Shown: piece after piece, positions 38,583 to 51,903 of the stretch
Numbering within the stretch: position 1 is the first letter of the stretch
How the letters are laid out: each line of letters opens with the position of its first letter
Source: Mortierella sp. BCC40632
Taxonomy: Eukaryota > Mortierellomycota > Mortierellomycetes > Mortierellales > Mortierellaceae
NCBI GenBank assembly: GCA_011634665.1
Contig: WAEK01000004.1
Coordinates: 1,082,001-1,146,000 of the forward strand
Direction: 5' to 3'
Length of the DNA: 64,000 bases
Position numbers and translations under genes: made by a program
The notes under the pieces: generated by a model
The model's input: the letters and a program-made list of their open reading frames with translations, nothing else
Database searches by the model: none
What the model was told of the DNA's origin: nothing

Positions 38583-41500
38583 TCAAAGCATTCTGTCGTC
38601 GTCAAAGTGACCGCTGGCTGACATAAGGGTCATTTGTGCACATTCGCGCTTGAAGGCTGTGACATTTTGAGTAAACCGGTCGCGGGTGGAAGTCAATAGG
38701 CTGAACTCGATTCCTTCCATGAGCTATTCATAGATCGAAGAAGAAGAAGAAGAAGAAGAAGAAGAAGAAGACAAAAGCCCAAGTTGAAGATTAGCAAATG
38801 AAATTGAAAATAAAAAAAATAGCCCACTGCAAACAGTCTTGGGGTTATGACAAACAAGGAATAGGCAGCTTACCGCATTGACCGCCGCCTGCAACTTTTC
38901 TTGTCGATCCGGCAATTGGGACTGAATCAAGTTATTCGTATACTCGACAAAGAATTCTCTGTTCAACAACACAACGCCCAACAATGGTCGACTCAGGCTC
39001 CAATAGTTGCCCCGGTTCTCAAAGGCAACTGCATGGAAAAGTGTCAGGAATAGATAACTGAGAATATCTTTGTGGGTCATCAAATATTCTACCAACCAAT
39101 GAGTCTCCTTTTGTTGTTGTTGTTGATGTTGACGCCGTTTCGAAACAGGTCGACTGCCTGACCCAATAACAAGTCCATTGCTGCTACCTCCACTATGAGG
39201 TGGACCCCTCGATAACTCGACACTACTCCTCTGGCTGTTGCTGCCACTGCCGGGACGACCATTTGGATCGGGAGAACCTGCATTCCTGTGGAGCTCCTCT
39301 TGTTCATCGTCCTTTCGGATCTTGTCCTTGATCATCCAGTTCACGACAAACGAGCAGATTTTGTCAATCGAGGAACAAGCCAAAGAGCAACACACTGTAT
39401 CCGGGTTCTGTGGGATAACAATTTCTCCAAGTGCTCTGAAGATGTAAGCGAGCACTGGGTGTGGAATCATGGGTAATCCCATCATATGATCGCAGACAAA
39501 GACATCGAGCGCTGCATAGTAGGCCGCCGATAACTTGGGATACGCCTTGGTAAAATGAACAAGGTTATTGTTTAACCCAAAGAAGTGTCAGTTAGCTTGG
39601 AACAAGATCTGAACAAAAATATTCTACCGCTCTCCAAAATATATAAATATGCGTAAAAAGCCTACTTACAATGATATCATCGACTGGGATTGCTAGCATC
39701 AACTGGAAAAAGATGTCGAGGATCCGATCAAGGGCCTTGTCCCCATAGAGCTTAAAAACACCAAAGTTGACATATTTTCCAGAGAGTGAGGCGGACAAAA
39801 CGTTGAAGTAAAGCATGATACCCTTGTACCTAATAAAAGTAAAAGCAACAACAACAACAACAAAAGGGAAGAAGTAGTGTTAGATAAATCACAGTCAAGC
39901 TGCATCTTAACTACTACGACAATCAACGAATAGAGCTGAGAAATGACAAGGGAAACCTACTTTTCGGACCAAAGTGAGCTCGCCCTAGACAATGGCCTAT
40001 TCAACAGATGTTGACCATAGGTAAAAAGAAGAGAGCTCGTCTCCTGGAAAAGGAGAATACCATTGGGACTGCTACTGTCGAACGCGATTCGATTGCTCTT
40101 ATTGGTCACAAATTCGTTCCAGAATCGAAGGATAGCAATACCAAGCTCATCATGTGGCCAGATCTCGATCGCTCGTCGGACAATGGGTGTGTAGGCTGGA
40201 TAGAACCAATCAAAGAATAGATTGTACTGTTTTCGATTGGTGATGCTGATAATGAATCCTCTCAGATCCTTGAAAAGACCAAGAAGGATCAGCTACAAAT
40301 AAAAAAGCAAAAGGGTGAGATCGATTTGGTTAGCAACGTGGAAACATAAAGCGTTCACAGGGGGGAAAGGAATCTTTTGCAGTCGCACTTACTCGAATAT
40401 CCTCCTCACTAAGGTCTCCACCACCCTCAAATGCTAGAGTGACCTGGTCCATAGCAATCTCCCAAGGCTTGACAAACCGCCAAAAGTCGGCATCGACATT
40501 GTCCTCTGCAAAAAGTACTCGAGAAAGCATGGTGTAATAATTCATCCTGCACCGTGACACAGATGTATCAGAGCTCTTCTTTGCCACACTCAAGAATCTA
40601 AAATCACTTGGGTTGTGGTTTGCCAACAACACCTTTGTTGTGTCCAGTTTCCGGATATACTTGACAGATGAATATCTGTTATACAAAGATAGTTTCATTT
40701 CAGACACGATGAGTTGATTGAATAGTTACACCAGTAAAAAAAAAAAAAAAAAAAAAATCTCCGCAAAGAGCAAAAATGCTTAAACTTACCCAGAAGCAAG
40801 ATTGGTGTAGAGCTTCAGTGTACGCACCGTGAGCAAATCTTCTTGCTTTTTCCATTCTGGATCACCGTTTGAACGTAGGTTCACCAAACACGAATTCATG
40901 ATAATATCCAATACTTGATTCGGCGTGCTCAGTCCCCAACGTTCCGTGAGGAGGGTATAGACCTTGACCGACTTTGATGAATCCTCGCCAATGTAGGTAG
41001 TGCGGAACTGCAAGTAAAAGTAAATAATCGCTGACTGGACATAGAGATGAGCATCAGGGGATGCAAGATAGTTTGGACGCTGAGACGTCCAGATCTGAAG
41101 CTGATGAATGAATCCGAGAACCTCACATGCAAACTCTCCATCCATTTGATCCTGTTCTGTTGTGCTTTGGTATGACTATCCATTCCGGCGAAGAGATTTT
41201 GGGTAAGAGAGGTTAGCAATGTAAAATATAAAAGTCCACAGCGTACTGATCAGCCTATCTGCAATCTATTCATCTCCTATTGGCAATCCCACTTACAATT
41301 CTACCGCCAATGCATGCAGCAATTATATAGACCAGCCATGTCAACTGCATCTCAGTCATCAAGATCCGGTCCTTAAACTCGCTAGATCCCAGTGTCGGCG
41401 ACGTTGTACCAGCCAATGTCGACGCGGCTTGGATGATTTCACGGTACTTTCGGAATTGATCTTTAAACTCTTGTAGGATAAATCGTCCAGAGTCAACGTA

Positions 41501-44500
41501 TTTTGTCCGAGTAATAGATGCAAACATTTCGAGTCCTGTGACAAGTTCTTCTTCAGACTCGAGGGGATCTATCGGCCATCAAGGACAGCGAGCACGTTAG
41601 TGACTTTGGTAGGAGAGGGGCATCAGGCAAAGGGCCAAGTGTTATCAATAGGCAAGTGGATCAAACTCAACATACCATCTACTTCTCCTTCTACAGCGGC
41701 CTGGGCGCACTCCAATCGACTCTTGACATAGGCACGAGAGAGGTCGATGGTAATGTTTTGAATCAATTCTTGCTTTGGCTGCTCTGCAGAGCTGATCGAC
41801 GACACCATCTTGCTCCAGAAGGTCAGGATATAGGGGATACTATTGGGTGACCACTGTAATAAGCGTGACAGTATGAAGTTTTAAATTCACCAGAACCATA
41901 GTGTTAGTATCAGGTTTGGGGGTATGACTGTGTATCCTAGGATGACTGTGTGATAGTTACCATACCTTCCAAGAGTGTATTGCGCGAGAGGAAAACTCTC
42001 CCACGATCGAGATCCACTGTTCAAACTCGCTGAACGAACAAATTTCAGACATTTGGAAGGTGGCCCTGAACTTGGAGAGCATCCTGCAAAACTCGTGAAA
42101 GTTTCCAGCGATTTGTAACTTGGTTTGTCCCGCACCAGTCTTTAGTGTCAAGAGGATCTCGCGCATGATGTGGTGGATATACTTGTGTCGGTTCTCATCA
42201 CTGGAGAAAAGTGAACGGCGGATCGAGGCAGCCTGGGACAAAGATTCCATCACCAGGGTAGAAGCGGGACTCGCAAAGACTTTCCAGCTCTCCCAGAGCA
42301 CATCCAGGTATCCCGGCTCCTCAAAGACAACACGCCAAGCAGATGGGGTTTGGATACTTCCGGCATCATCCGACGACTCGTCGGGCATTGTGCCAATGAA
42401 ATCAAAGGACAAGCACGTTCGCATCAAGATCAAGATTGCTTCTTTAAGTTTTTCTGCATCAGGGTCTGTGCGCGATTCAAGAGAAAATGGGACCATTGGG
42501 AGGTTAGTCACCAAGAGTTGTTGCATGATGAGCCCTTATCATGAACTGTTGTCAGACACCCTGTTTACCTGAGAGTTGGCTCTGGAGGCATGCCTGGAGC
42601 ATAGAGAGTGCGCACTGGAAAGTTGGGAGCAACTGTGTGTCTCGGAAACTGACAGCGATCTTACGGAACTTGACAGCATGCCTATCGTTTGTGAGGTTCA
42701 TCTCGGTGGCAACGGCCGTCAAAATACGAATACCAATAATACGGTGTGCGGCTCCTCTCTGTGCCATCCATGATTGGACAAAAAGAAAGGGGAGTTAGAA
42801 TTGAGCGCAGCCAGGAGAAAGGCGGATATGGGGACATAGTATCCTGCTAAAAGTTCAGGCGTCCCGTACCTGGAAGAACACCTGGATGTTGTCAACCAGT
42901 GTTCTAAACTCGTCATTCTCGAGCCAGCCGAGCTTTGTGATGAGCGCAAAGAGTTGTGCCTGTGTTGTGATGATGAATGGCTCTGCATCCGGGTTCTGAT
43001 AGATGTATCGGAGAACAAAGGTACCTAATATGTCCAAATATAAAGCAGAACATCTTTCTATCAGTCTCGACCGCAAATGTGGTACTGTTCTGGACAAGGT
43101 CGCTGCGCATGGGGACAACGATCATTGCCCCCTCCCCCCTTTGCTTCCAAAGTATTTGCCAAGACCCTATTTTTTATCTGTCCTCTCTTGTGTGTGTGTA
43201 TGTGTCTGGTGCAGATCCATGTCTATTGTATCCGTGTCCCTGTTCCTGTCCCTGTCCCTGTTCCTTGCTTGTGCCCTTGTCCTAGTCCTAGTTGTCCTGG
43301 TCTTGATCCTGACAATGGCTCTATCCCTAACCCTGGAGCATAAGCGCCGTGGCCAAGCCGGTGATGGAGAGGAAAGGCTCTACCAGAGTGATAGGCGGGT
43401 GACGAGCATAGCAACAGTAGACTATCTGGTGTGGTCGTGATCCTTGTCCGCATTATCGGAATGAGCATGTTGATCGTTCTGAATAGAAATTCCCCCTTTT
43501 TTTTTTTTTTTTTTTTTTTTTTTCACTCTCTCGCTCTCTCTCTCTCTCTCTCTCCTCTATAATCCAAGTTCCTGGTCCGTTGTCTTGTCTGTGCAGTCGT
43601 TCTTCAAGCTCAGTCCAACTCCCTCAATTTCCCCTTGTGACTCCTCTCCCGTTCGCACACCCATACATCCTCTTTCTCCCGTACCCTCCGTACCGTCCAA
43701 AGAGGGCGAGGCGGACGAGTGGGTGAACTGAACAAAGAAAGGGAGTGAGCAAGTAAACGAGTGAACGAACGAACGAGCGAACGAGTGAACGAGCAATAAA
43801 AGAGAGCTTGAACAAAAAAGAGCGGGCCTGAAATAGAAAAACTCTCCGGGGCACTTCCAAGTATATAATGAATGAACGAGCCAACCAGCGGCCGGCACCG
43901 CGTTCCTTGAGTGGGTCAGCGATGGCAAGGAGCTCTATCGTAAAAAGAGCTATTGAGGCGCCGGGGGGAAAGGAGGGAGGTGAGGGGAGATACGTACGGA
44001 GGCCATGCTGTTCAGGCGCGGTGAAGGTTGTAAAGTGGTCCTCAACTAGTGTCTTGAGGCGTGAGGTAGCGAACCTAAGTGAGCAAAAAAGAGAAACAAA
44101 GGTAAGCTTAGGTTGGAGGCAAAAACAAAGAAAAAAAAAAAAAAAAAAAGGTAATTATGAGATAAAACCCTCCGTCCAAGGCGCGTGGTAGAGAGTGATT
44201 GATGGAGAGACGAAAGAGAGACCAAGACGAACGGGCGGCATGCGCGCTCGCACATGATCGTGCTTGTCGATTTTTTTTTTTCTTCCCGCCCCTGTCCCCA
44301 ACATTCCTTTAGCCGGGATCTAATGACGACTCTCTTAGGCAGAACGATATCGATCCACTCTCTCTTTCTCTCTCTTCTTGACCACCTTTGTCCACCTTCC
44401 ACTGGAAAAGAAATATAAAAAAAAAAAGGAAAACGAGACATCCGGGTGGAGAGAACAGATTGGGGTGCAAAGGACGATTAGAGGAAAGAGAGAGAGAGAG

Positions 44501-44919
44501 AGAGCGACGAGCAGGAGAGGAGGAGAGAAGGAGAGCGAGAACTGATTTCATAAAAAAACATTGAGAGCCTTTGCAACCCTTCAACCTCGACTTGCTCGCC
44601 CGCTCAGCTGTTCATCTTTAGTGCGGGTGAGCGTAAATGTTGAAAGAAAGAGAGGGGAGGTCCCAAAAAGAAGACCAAAAAAAAAAAAAGGTGAATCAAA
44701 CCGTCAAATGACACTGTCTGTCGTCGCCATGCTCTCTTCTCTCTCCGCCATGTGTGTCTGTCGTGTTGTGTGTGTGTGTGTGTGTGTTATGTGATGTGAA
44801 GGTGTGTGTGTGCACACGCACCACCACGCACATCTCGAACCCCCTTCTCCGTGGAGACCGTCGTACCACCACTACCTTTGTCCTCTTTTTTTTTTCCGCG
44901 TCTCTCCCGGTTCCTCTTT

Positions 44920-44952
<33 letters not shown>

Positions 44953-45479
44953 TTCTCTCTCTCACACACAGTTTCTCACTTTCTCGCTTTCTTATTTTCT
45001 CACTCTTTCTCACCCTTTCACTCTCCCACACGCGCTTTTTTCACTTTCTAATCTCCATCCAAAGGAAAAGAAAAAGCGGAAAAGAAAGAGAAAAGAAATA
45101 AAAAGGTCACTTGCATCAGTGCATATGGGTTCTTGGTATTCTCGAGCAGACTTCGACAGAACAACGCCGAGTCCAAGGGCGAGTTCACAGAAGGGCTGTG
45201 CGGGGCCGATGTTGTGCCGTCCAGGTCATCGTCCGCATCCACACCCACGCCGATCCCACTCCCACCCCGACTAGCTCCACTCGACAACGCGATGCTGCTT
45301 CCACCCCCGCTGGTGACTGCCGCCGCGGGATTGGTCGAGGAACTGGTCGAGAGCGAGAACGTGGGGAAGTGATAGTTGAGGAGTGACTCCACTTGGAGGC
45401 GACTGGCCTGGCTCGACGGATTGTAGAGCGTTTCACAGTACTGTTCCAAAGACTGGAGGTCAAGCGTAGCAGCCATCAT
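38583..45479 (-). CDS. XPO7: Exportin-7 (RanBP16-like) nuclear transport receptor
   Basis: A karyopherin-beta with HEAT repeats that carries folded cargo through nuclear pores with RanGTP. Matches to exportin-7 run along the gene: ALITKLGWLENDEF, FDFIGTMPDESSDD, ASIRRSLFSSDENR, WLVYIIAACIGGRI, LANHNPSDFRFL, GKYVNFGVFKLYGDKALD, NYWSLSRPLLGVVLLNREFF and the final EGIEFSLLTSTRDRFTQN. Start is the double ATG at 45479/45476; MMAATLDLQSLEQYCETLYN fits the family N-terminus. The stop is at 38583. The protein carries low-complexity insertions near the N-terminus (Ser/Gly/Ala, about 70 residues, 45190-45390) and near the C-terminus (39120-39330). Many exons were found. The junction of intron 1 (about 45114 to 44075, over 1 kb) does not close in frame with the best acceptor, so a small exon may be missing. 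Absent from S. cerevisiae. Confidence 0.92.
38737..38770 (+). repeat. (GAA)n triplet repeat in the last exportin-7 intron
   Basis: About 11 GAA units, CTT on the coding strand, ending about 15-20 bases before the last 3' splice site (TATGAATAG|CTCATGG). It forms the pyrimidine tract of that site. Confidence 0.85.
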
Positions 45480-46211
45480 AGTGTCTTTCTTTTTTTCTTC
45501 TCTTTCACTCTCTCTTTTTGTTTTCTTTGTAGTCACTCTTCTTTCACTCTTTCGCTCTCAATTTTCACTCTTTTTTCTTCTTCTTCTTCTTCTTCGTCTT
45601 CGTCTTCTTTGTGCCTGCTGGGAGTGGGTGGTGCAGAGTAGAGGAAAGGTTAAAAGGGAAGAAAGAATAATGAGCGCAGGTTTGGGTGGGTCGATGAAAA
45701 AAAAAAAAAAAAAATCAGGGTGCGGTATATTCTTTTGGAGAGGAATGCGAACAAAGGAGAAGCGGGAGAGAGATGAATGACAAAGGAGGAGGGGGAGGCA
45801 AAGGAGGATGGCGTAGAGGTGAGATGCAGTGCGATTGTGGATGATGTATTGGTGAACGAAGCAAAAGGAGAAAAGGAAAAAAAGAGAAAGAGGGAAAGAA
45901 AGAGAGAGAAAATAAAAAAAAGGCAAAAAAGAAATACACAGACAATGAGACGATGGTACAAAAGGACGACAACGAGCCCACGCCCCGCCCGCACATCCAT
46001 CCACACAGAAATGCCATTTTGTGCTGACAGACCGACTGACAGGCAGGCTGACAAGAGGGAGAGAAAGAGAGAGAGAGAGATACACAACCCAAGCGAACCT
46101 GTGTGACCAATCTCTCGCTCGCTCTCTTGTCTTTCGCGCGGGTCACCCGTCGGCCTGGCCAACATGGGCCATCTGGCTGCCATCCCGAACGCCCCTTTGG
46201 CTCCGTACTCT

Positions 46212-46213
<2 letters not shown>

Positions 46214-46247
<34 letters not shown>
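46214..46247 (+). repeat. (CT)n microsatellite
   Basis: About 16 CT units, some 740 bp upstream of the exportin-7 start. Confidence 0.9.
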
Positions 46248-46255
<8 letters not shown>

Positions 46256-46835
46256 TCACTTTGCCCTTTTAGCTTCTGCTTCTCTGTTGTTGAGTCTGTT
46301 TCTGCGCCTGCTCTGCATTCGCTCTGCAGCCCTTGCTTCTTGGGAGGCCCTTCCCTGCGTCCTAACAGGCAGCTATTTTGCGTCCCTGCTTTGACCATAG
46401 TTCATAAATGGCTCTTTTTTTTATTTCTCTTGCTTTTGATCCCATTTCCTGGTCAGAAAAAAAAAAAACTCGTGCTCCTCTAAAAAGGAACCCGCTTATC
46501 GCACCCCCTTGGACTGCCATCTCTCTTTCTTTCTCTCCTTCACAACTCTTTCTCTCTTATTCTCTCTCTCTCTCGCTCTCTGGTACTCTCGTACTTGCAC
46601 AAACATGAGCACGCAGGAACAGGCACAGACACACAGAGACACACACACAGACACACAGACACGACCATCTCACTTTGACAATTCTTTTCAACAAACCTTC
46701 AACTCCCATCTCCATCGCCTTCCCAATACCCCTTCCGATCCTCTTTCATATTGCCTTTCCCTAGCTATGTCCACATCCTCAGACCGTTGACTGTGCAACA
46801 ATTCCTCGTAGATTCTCGATATTCTCTTCCAACCC

Positions 46836-46838
<3 letters not shown>

Positions 46839-46901
<63 letters not shown>
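46839..46901 (+). repeat. (CT)n microsatellite
   Basis: About 31 perfect TC units, close to the stop codon of the TBC1D5-like gene. Confidence 0.95.
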
Positions 46902-46904
<3 letters not shown>

Positions 46905-46986
46905 TATCCCCCCATCATACACGTACACACACTTTCCAATTTACTCGACATTTCTTCTTTTATTATTATTTTTTTTTATATGCCTA

Positions 46987-49900
46987 CTAGAGTGCCCGAA
47001 GTGGATCTTCGTCCGGCTGTTGTCCTCCTTGGTGGCCCAAAGACGCGATCGACGAGGATGACCTTCCTGATGCCGACTCGGATCGTCGACTCACAAAGCC
47101 TCCCATCGGATCCAACGTAAGTCGTGTCGCTGAAGCTCCCGCAGAAAAGAGTTCACCCCCCGTCGTCGTCGTCATCATCGTCGTCGACTTGGGACCTGAA
47201 GTCGACAATACCCCAGATTTGGACGAGGACGAGGATGAGGACGACAATGAGGAAGGTAACCCTGGATTGGCTCCTGATCCAACATGTCCATGACCTTCCT
47301 CGTGCGTACCATCCAGCATCCATCCATACTTGGATTGTGCCAATGTCGATCTTGGAGATTTGACACGTGGTGCACCCAAGAGTCCAGACGAACCACTTGG
47401 TCGCAATGGTGACGTGGAAAGAGTAGGTGATCCTGGCTCATTCGTGGTATCCTGAATCAAATCGTCAAACGAGAATGGCTTGGGTGGCACGGGCAAAGGG
47501 TTCGACACCAACGGCGAGAGCGTTGGTGAGGCACTTGTCCCGATCGGTGGAGACTCTACTCGCATCTCTGGAATGATACTGCTAGAAACGGACCGTTGAA
47601 ATTGTCCAGATCGACGCGGTGTTGCCTGTGAGGAAGGCCGATCATTCGTTGGTTCAGTTGCAGTCGTGGTGGGTGTGGTCGTAGCATGATGTCTTGAAGC
47701 CGCTGGTTTGGCAGAAGCCTTCTTTTCATGAATAGTCGTCGCATTCGCAAGGGTATCGTTCTCTGGGGGCTGTTCCTTGACTACAGAGACAGTTGGCACC
47801 GGTGGGTGCTCAGACATATTCGATTCTATGATCAGCGGATCAAATTCCTTTGTAATCTCAAAGAGGATATCGTGTACATGTTCCAGACCAGAAATTGCTG
47901 CCTTGGCTGCCTTGGAGGGACCCTTTCTAGAGGCCTGATCGTCACCCCCCTTTCCACCAGAGCCAGCACTACTTTCCTCATCCTTATTGGGCGATGATGA
48001 CGAGAGTTCGGTTTTTAGGATCGCGATTGCTTTGGCCACCACCTGACCGAGCTGTGCTTGCATTTGCCTGTCCATGACAGCCCTGGGTGGTGGCGTAGCC
48101 GAAGGCCGACTCGCTGCTGCCAATCTCCCTGTAGAGTGGATGGCACTGTCAAACATGGGTGGGAAGCTGGGAGTTGAAGGTGCCTGGATCTGGTGATTTG
48201 CCTTTCGGATATAGGATTGGGTATTTTTCTATTTTAGAAATTAGCAAACAATCACAATACATTAGTAACTCTAAATGGATTCATCGTCACTGTAGGACCC
48301 TGCTTTGATTTGGTTTTTCTTTTCTTTTGAGCATTTTTTTTTTTTTACCTTCATATCGTGGATGGCCTTGTTTAATGCAGCACCACCTTTGCTCTCCAAT
48401 ACGTTCTTGGTCACATTTGCAAAACCTTCAGCAACAGGTTTGATGGCATCCAAGGCTGCAGGTGGCAAATGTTGACTAAGGACTCCATTTCCTGAAAAGT
48501 GATGGCCCTGACCTCTACCATGATCCTGCCCTGGATGAGCCGAACGACGCTGATGACGGTGTGGAGAAGAGTGTCGTTGATTTGTAGGGTCCGATGTATG
48601 TATATTCTCATTCTCATGTTGGGATTGTCGCGATCGATGATTCGAATCCTCTTCGGTGGGCAACGGTGGAAGGGGTTTTCCTGCAAGGACGGAGTTTTGT
48701 CGAATAATTTCTTGTCCACCCGTGGCATTGGGCACCTGTTGAAGTCTTAGAGCCTGCGGAATAAATCTGTAGACCTCCTTGACAGCAGGATAACGCATCA
48801 ACTTGTGAAGGCATTCTGAAAAGTCGCCCTCGAGCACTGTTTCCACATGGACCATTGGACAAGAGTAACATGAAGAGAAACGTTAGAATTACAAATAAAT
48901 AAATACAGAAAAAAAAATCCCACGATATGTGCACATGCACGCATTGTCCTTGGTATCACCATGATGCAAAGTCAAAACTGGATAGTGTCCTTCCCACGTA
49001 CATTCATCCCTGATCTTTAGCAATAGCGCCACTCCAATAAAAATACAAATGTTGAGACTTGGGTCCTTGGCAAAGATACCATCCCATAGGCATAGAGCAT
49101 CCTCCATTGGAAACTCTCGGCCAAACAATAATCGGAACCAACGACTATTCGGGATTACAAGATTGTGAGAATACGCGATGCAAATGTAACGATAATGGTA
49201 AGTTTTGGTTGATCAAAAGCACTCTCTTTGGTTTGACTCGTCAATTCAAAAAAAAAAAAAAAAAAAAAAAAGATGCATCACACGAATCCTTACATTCCAA
49301 AGAGTTGCGGTTGAATCTCCAGACTCTTTAAATGAAGAAAGAGCTCGTTATCGATGCGCTGAAGGTAAAAAAATATCTTTTCGGACCATTCGATCACAGG
49401 CGTCTGTTTTCCAGGCTTGGGCTAATTTTTTTTTTTAAAAAAAAGACCATTGTTGTAACACTTTTTCTTAATATCAAAGTAATCGTGATTAAAGGTCGAT
49501 TTTTTGATTCTCCCTTTTTTTAAAAAAAAAAAAAAAAGACCCACCTCTGGTGTCTCTGACTTGCCAAAAAGCTGAGGCTCCATATTGTTCACCTGAATAT
49601 AAAAAAAAAAAAAAAAAAAAAAAAACAAAAAAAAAAAAAAAAAACTGTTTTTGAGCATAGACAACTCTGAGAAGAAAACGCACAATAATAAAAAAAATCA
49701 GAATATTCCTTATTGATCTCCAACTAAACTCACCTTTGGTCTCGTTATTCTTTCGTCGCTAAACTCGTACCAAGGCTTTGCACGCTCCATGAGACTTGAG
49801 AAAAGCATGAATGTATCATGCTCAACATAATTCGAATCTAGAACAGACTTCATAACCTCCAGCATTGCATCACTGGTACCAGTGAAGTGGTGGTACGGAG

Positions 49901-50266
49901 TAAGGATATGAGAGTGTTAACAATTGACATATGGGAGGGAAGGAGGGGGGGTGGCAATTCTATGATACCTATTAAAGACAAGCTCTCTTGTTCTTTTTCA
50001 TCCTGTTGAATTTACCTGGTGGCAGGAGAAGCTTCGCCATTGACATCCAGACTCTCGGAGGAAACTACATACAGGATATGTGCGACTAGCTCGTGCATTC
50101 CCTGGCGATACGATACATCGTGATGAATCTTGCAATAGATAAAGAGAATGTCATTCAAAATGTCCTGTACCTTCTCCGAACGAAAGTAATCGATATCGGG
50201 AAGCCTAAAAGGATGTTCAGAATATAACAGGGGTTTGGTCAAAACTTTTTTCTTTCCTTCTTTCCT

Positions 50267-50303
<37 letters not shown>

Positions 50304-51503
50304 CCGCTAGCAAACTTTACCTCACAAGGGAGTTGTTGCTAAATGGAGTTGGAAGAAGGGAGAGAGAGAGAGAGAAGCACGCAAACATGCATGCCACTCG
50401 ATGGGGCAGCTGATGCTATGCCAACTCAAAGCCGTTTTTTTTCAAACACAGCAACCCCCATCTCCCCTTTCTCTCTCTCTCTTCCCTTTCTCTCTCTCCT
50501 TTCTCTCACTCAATCACTCTCACTCTCTCCCACATTTCTTCAACTCTGTTGGTTCGTTGTGTTGCATGATGACCACCTCTTTATCCCTTGGCTGTTTGTG
50601 CGCGTAATGCTTGTCCTCTCTCTCTCTCTCTCTCTCTCTCTCCCCTTCCTTCCTTTCCAGTTTTCTCTCTTCTTTTCCCCTGTTTCCTTACGTTCGCTCG
50701 ACATCCTGCTTGATGACCTTTCTCAGTTCCGAATCGGCAAAGAATTGTTGCCAAGGACTGTCCTCGGCAAGACTGAGTGGGTTGTTGACTTCGAGATCGC
50801 GTTCCGGACCATTTTCACCTCCAAGAACTTGGATAAATTTTTTACGCAGGTCGTTGTATTGTTCTCGCCTGGCATGAAGTGCTGAAGGCCAGGTGGAAGT
50901 CTCGATCGATGGTAAACACGAGAGATAGACCTAACAATGGACCATTGATGAATGTATCGGTGCGTGTGTGTGTGTGTGTTAGTTGAGACTTTCTTTTGGG
51001 AGGTCTTCCTCTTATACATTCTCCAAATAGTCGACTACTTTTTTTTCTTCTTCTTCTTCTTTCGTACCTTCCAACAAACAGAACGGATGCCATCGACCCC
51101 CAGATTCGAATGCGGGGATACGGCGCGGGCCCTGAGCGAGTCAAGGGTCAGACTGGGATCCTCAAAGACCTGTGCCCACTTTTCCCTGCAGAAAGAAGGG
51201 GAGAAAGGAAGGGAGGGAAAGGAAGGAGAAAGGAGGAGTTGCAGTGCAACAAACAACCCCACATATAGAGTCGATCAGTTTTTTTTTTTTTTTGTGCCTC
51301 TCTCTTTCTCATTCTCTTTCATGCAAGAAAGAGGAAACTGAAAGAGACAGGAAAGAAGAAAGAAGAAAGAAGAAAGAAGAAGAAGAAGAAAAAAAAAAAA
51401 AAAAAAAAAGAGTCGTGGGAAGGAGTAAAATCGCGCGCAATGTCTGTTTATTCGATGCATCTCCATTCTCTCATGCTCACCTTGCTCCTTTGAGAGTGTT
51501 CAT
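46987..51503 (-). CDS. TBC1D5: TBC1D5-like RabGAP
   Basis: TBC1D5 activates GTP hydrolysis on Rab7 and works with retromer in endosome and autophagy traffic. The first coding exon is 23 nt (MNTLKGA, ATG 51503) and joins in phase to REKWAQVFEDPSLTLDSLRA. The TBC domain follows over several exons: SVCWKVYLSCLPSI, LEVNNPLSLAEDSPWQQFF, VIKQDVERT (the IxxDxxR arginine finger), FRSEKVQDILNDILF, VSYRQGMHELVAHIL (the YxQ glutamine finger), VEHDTFMLFSSLMERAKPW and LFGREFPMEDALCLWDGIF. Both catalytic fingers are intact. The C-terminal third (46987-48760) is a long disordered region rich in Ser, Pro, Thr and Gln. The 49240-49640 introns hold several long A runs. The stop is at 46987. Confidence 0.9.
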
Positions 51504-51819
51504 CGAGACAGAACAATGCAGACGAGTCTGTGTATGTGTGCGTGTGTGTAATTGTAATTGGTGGGAGGTTCAAGTTAGGGACAAGGCCCACCCGTCAAAC
51601 GAGAATGGAAAGGAGAGAGGGAGAGGGAGAGAGAGAGAGAGAAGTGAGGAATATAGAGAGAGAGAGTGAGTGAGTGAGATTGCTAGAGTGCAGAGATCAG
51701 AAAAAAGAGCCGAAAAGACAACGCGTTTGGATGGATGCAATGAAGGAATGAAATGAGAGAGAGAGAGAGAAAGATGGGACTGGTGCAATGCAATTGCATT
51801 GGAAAAGAAATATTTCAAA

Positions 51820-51903
<84 letters not shown>

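Larger units (their letters stand above)
45480..46986. promoter_or_regulatory. Exportin-7 upstream region and TBC1D5 3' flank, microsatellite-rich
   Basis: It holds a TTC/GTC triplet stretch (45575-45610), (CT)n tracts at 46214-46247 and 46839-46901, and CACA-rich sequence. Frames of up to 227 codons here are low complexity and change with the tracts. No gene was recognised. Confidence 0.5.

Noticed and set aside
45558..46398. Overlapping minus-strand frames of 175-227 codons upstream of exportin-7
   Set aside because: All are low-complexity readings of CT, TTC and A/T runs, in several frames at once.
46839..46901. Regular spacing considered as a CRISPR-like or satellite array
   Set aside because: It is a simple dinucleotide microsatellite with no spacers, and the genome is fungal.
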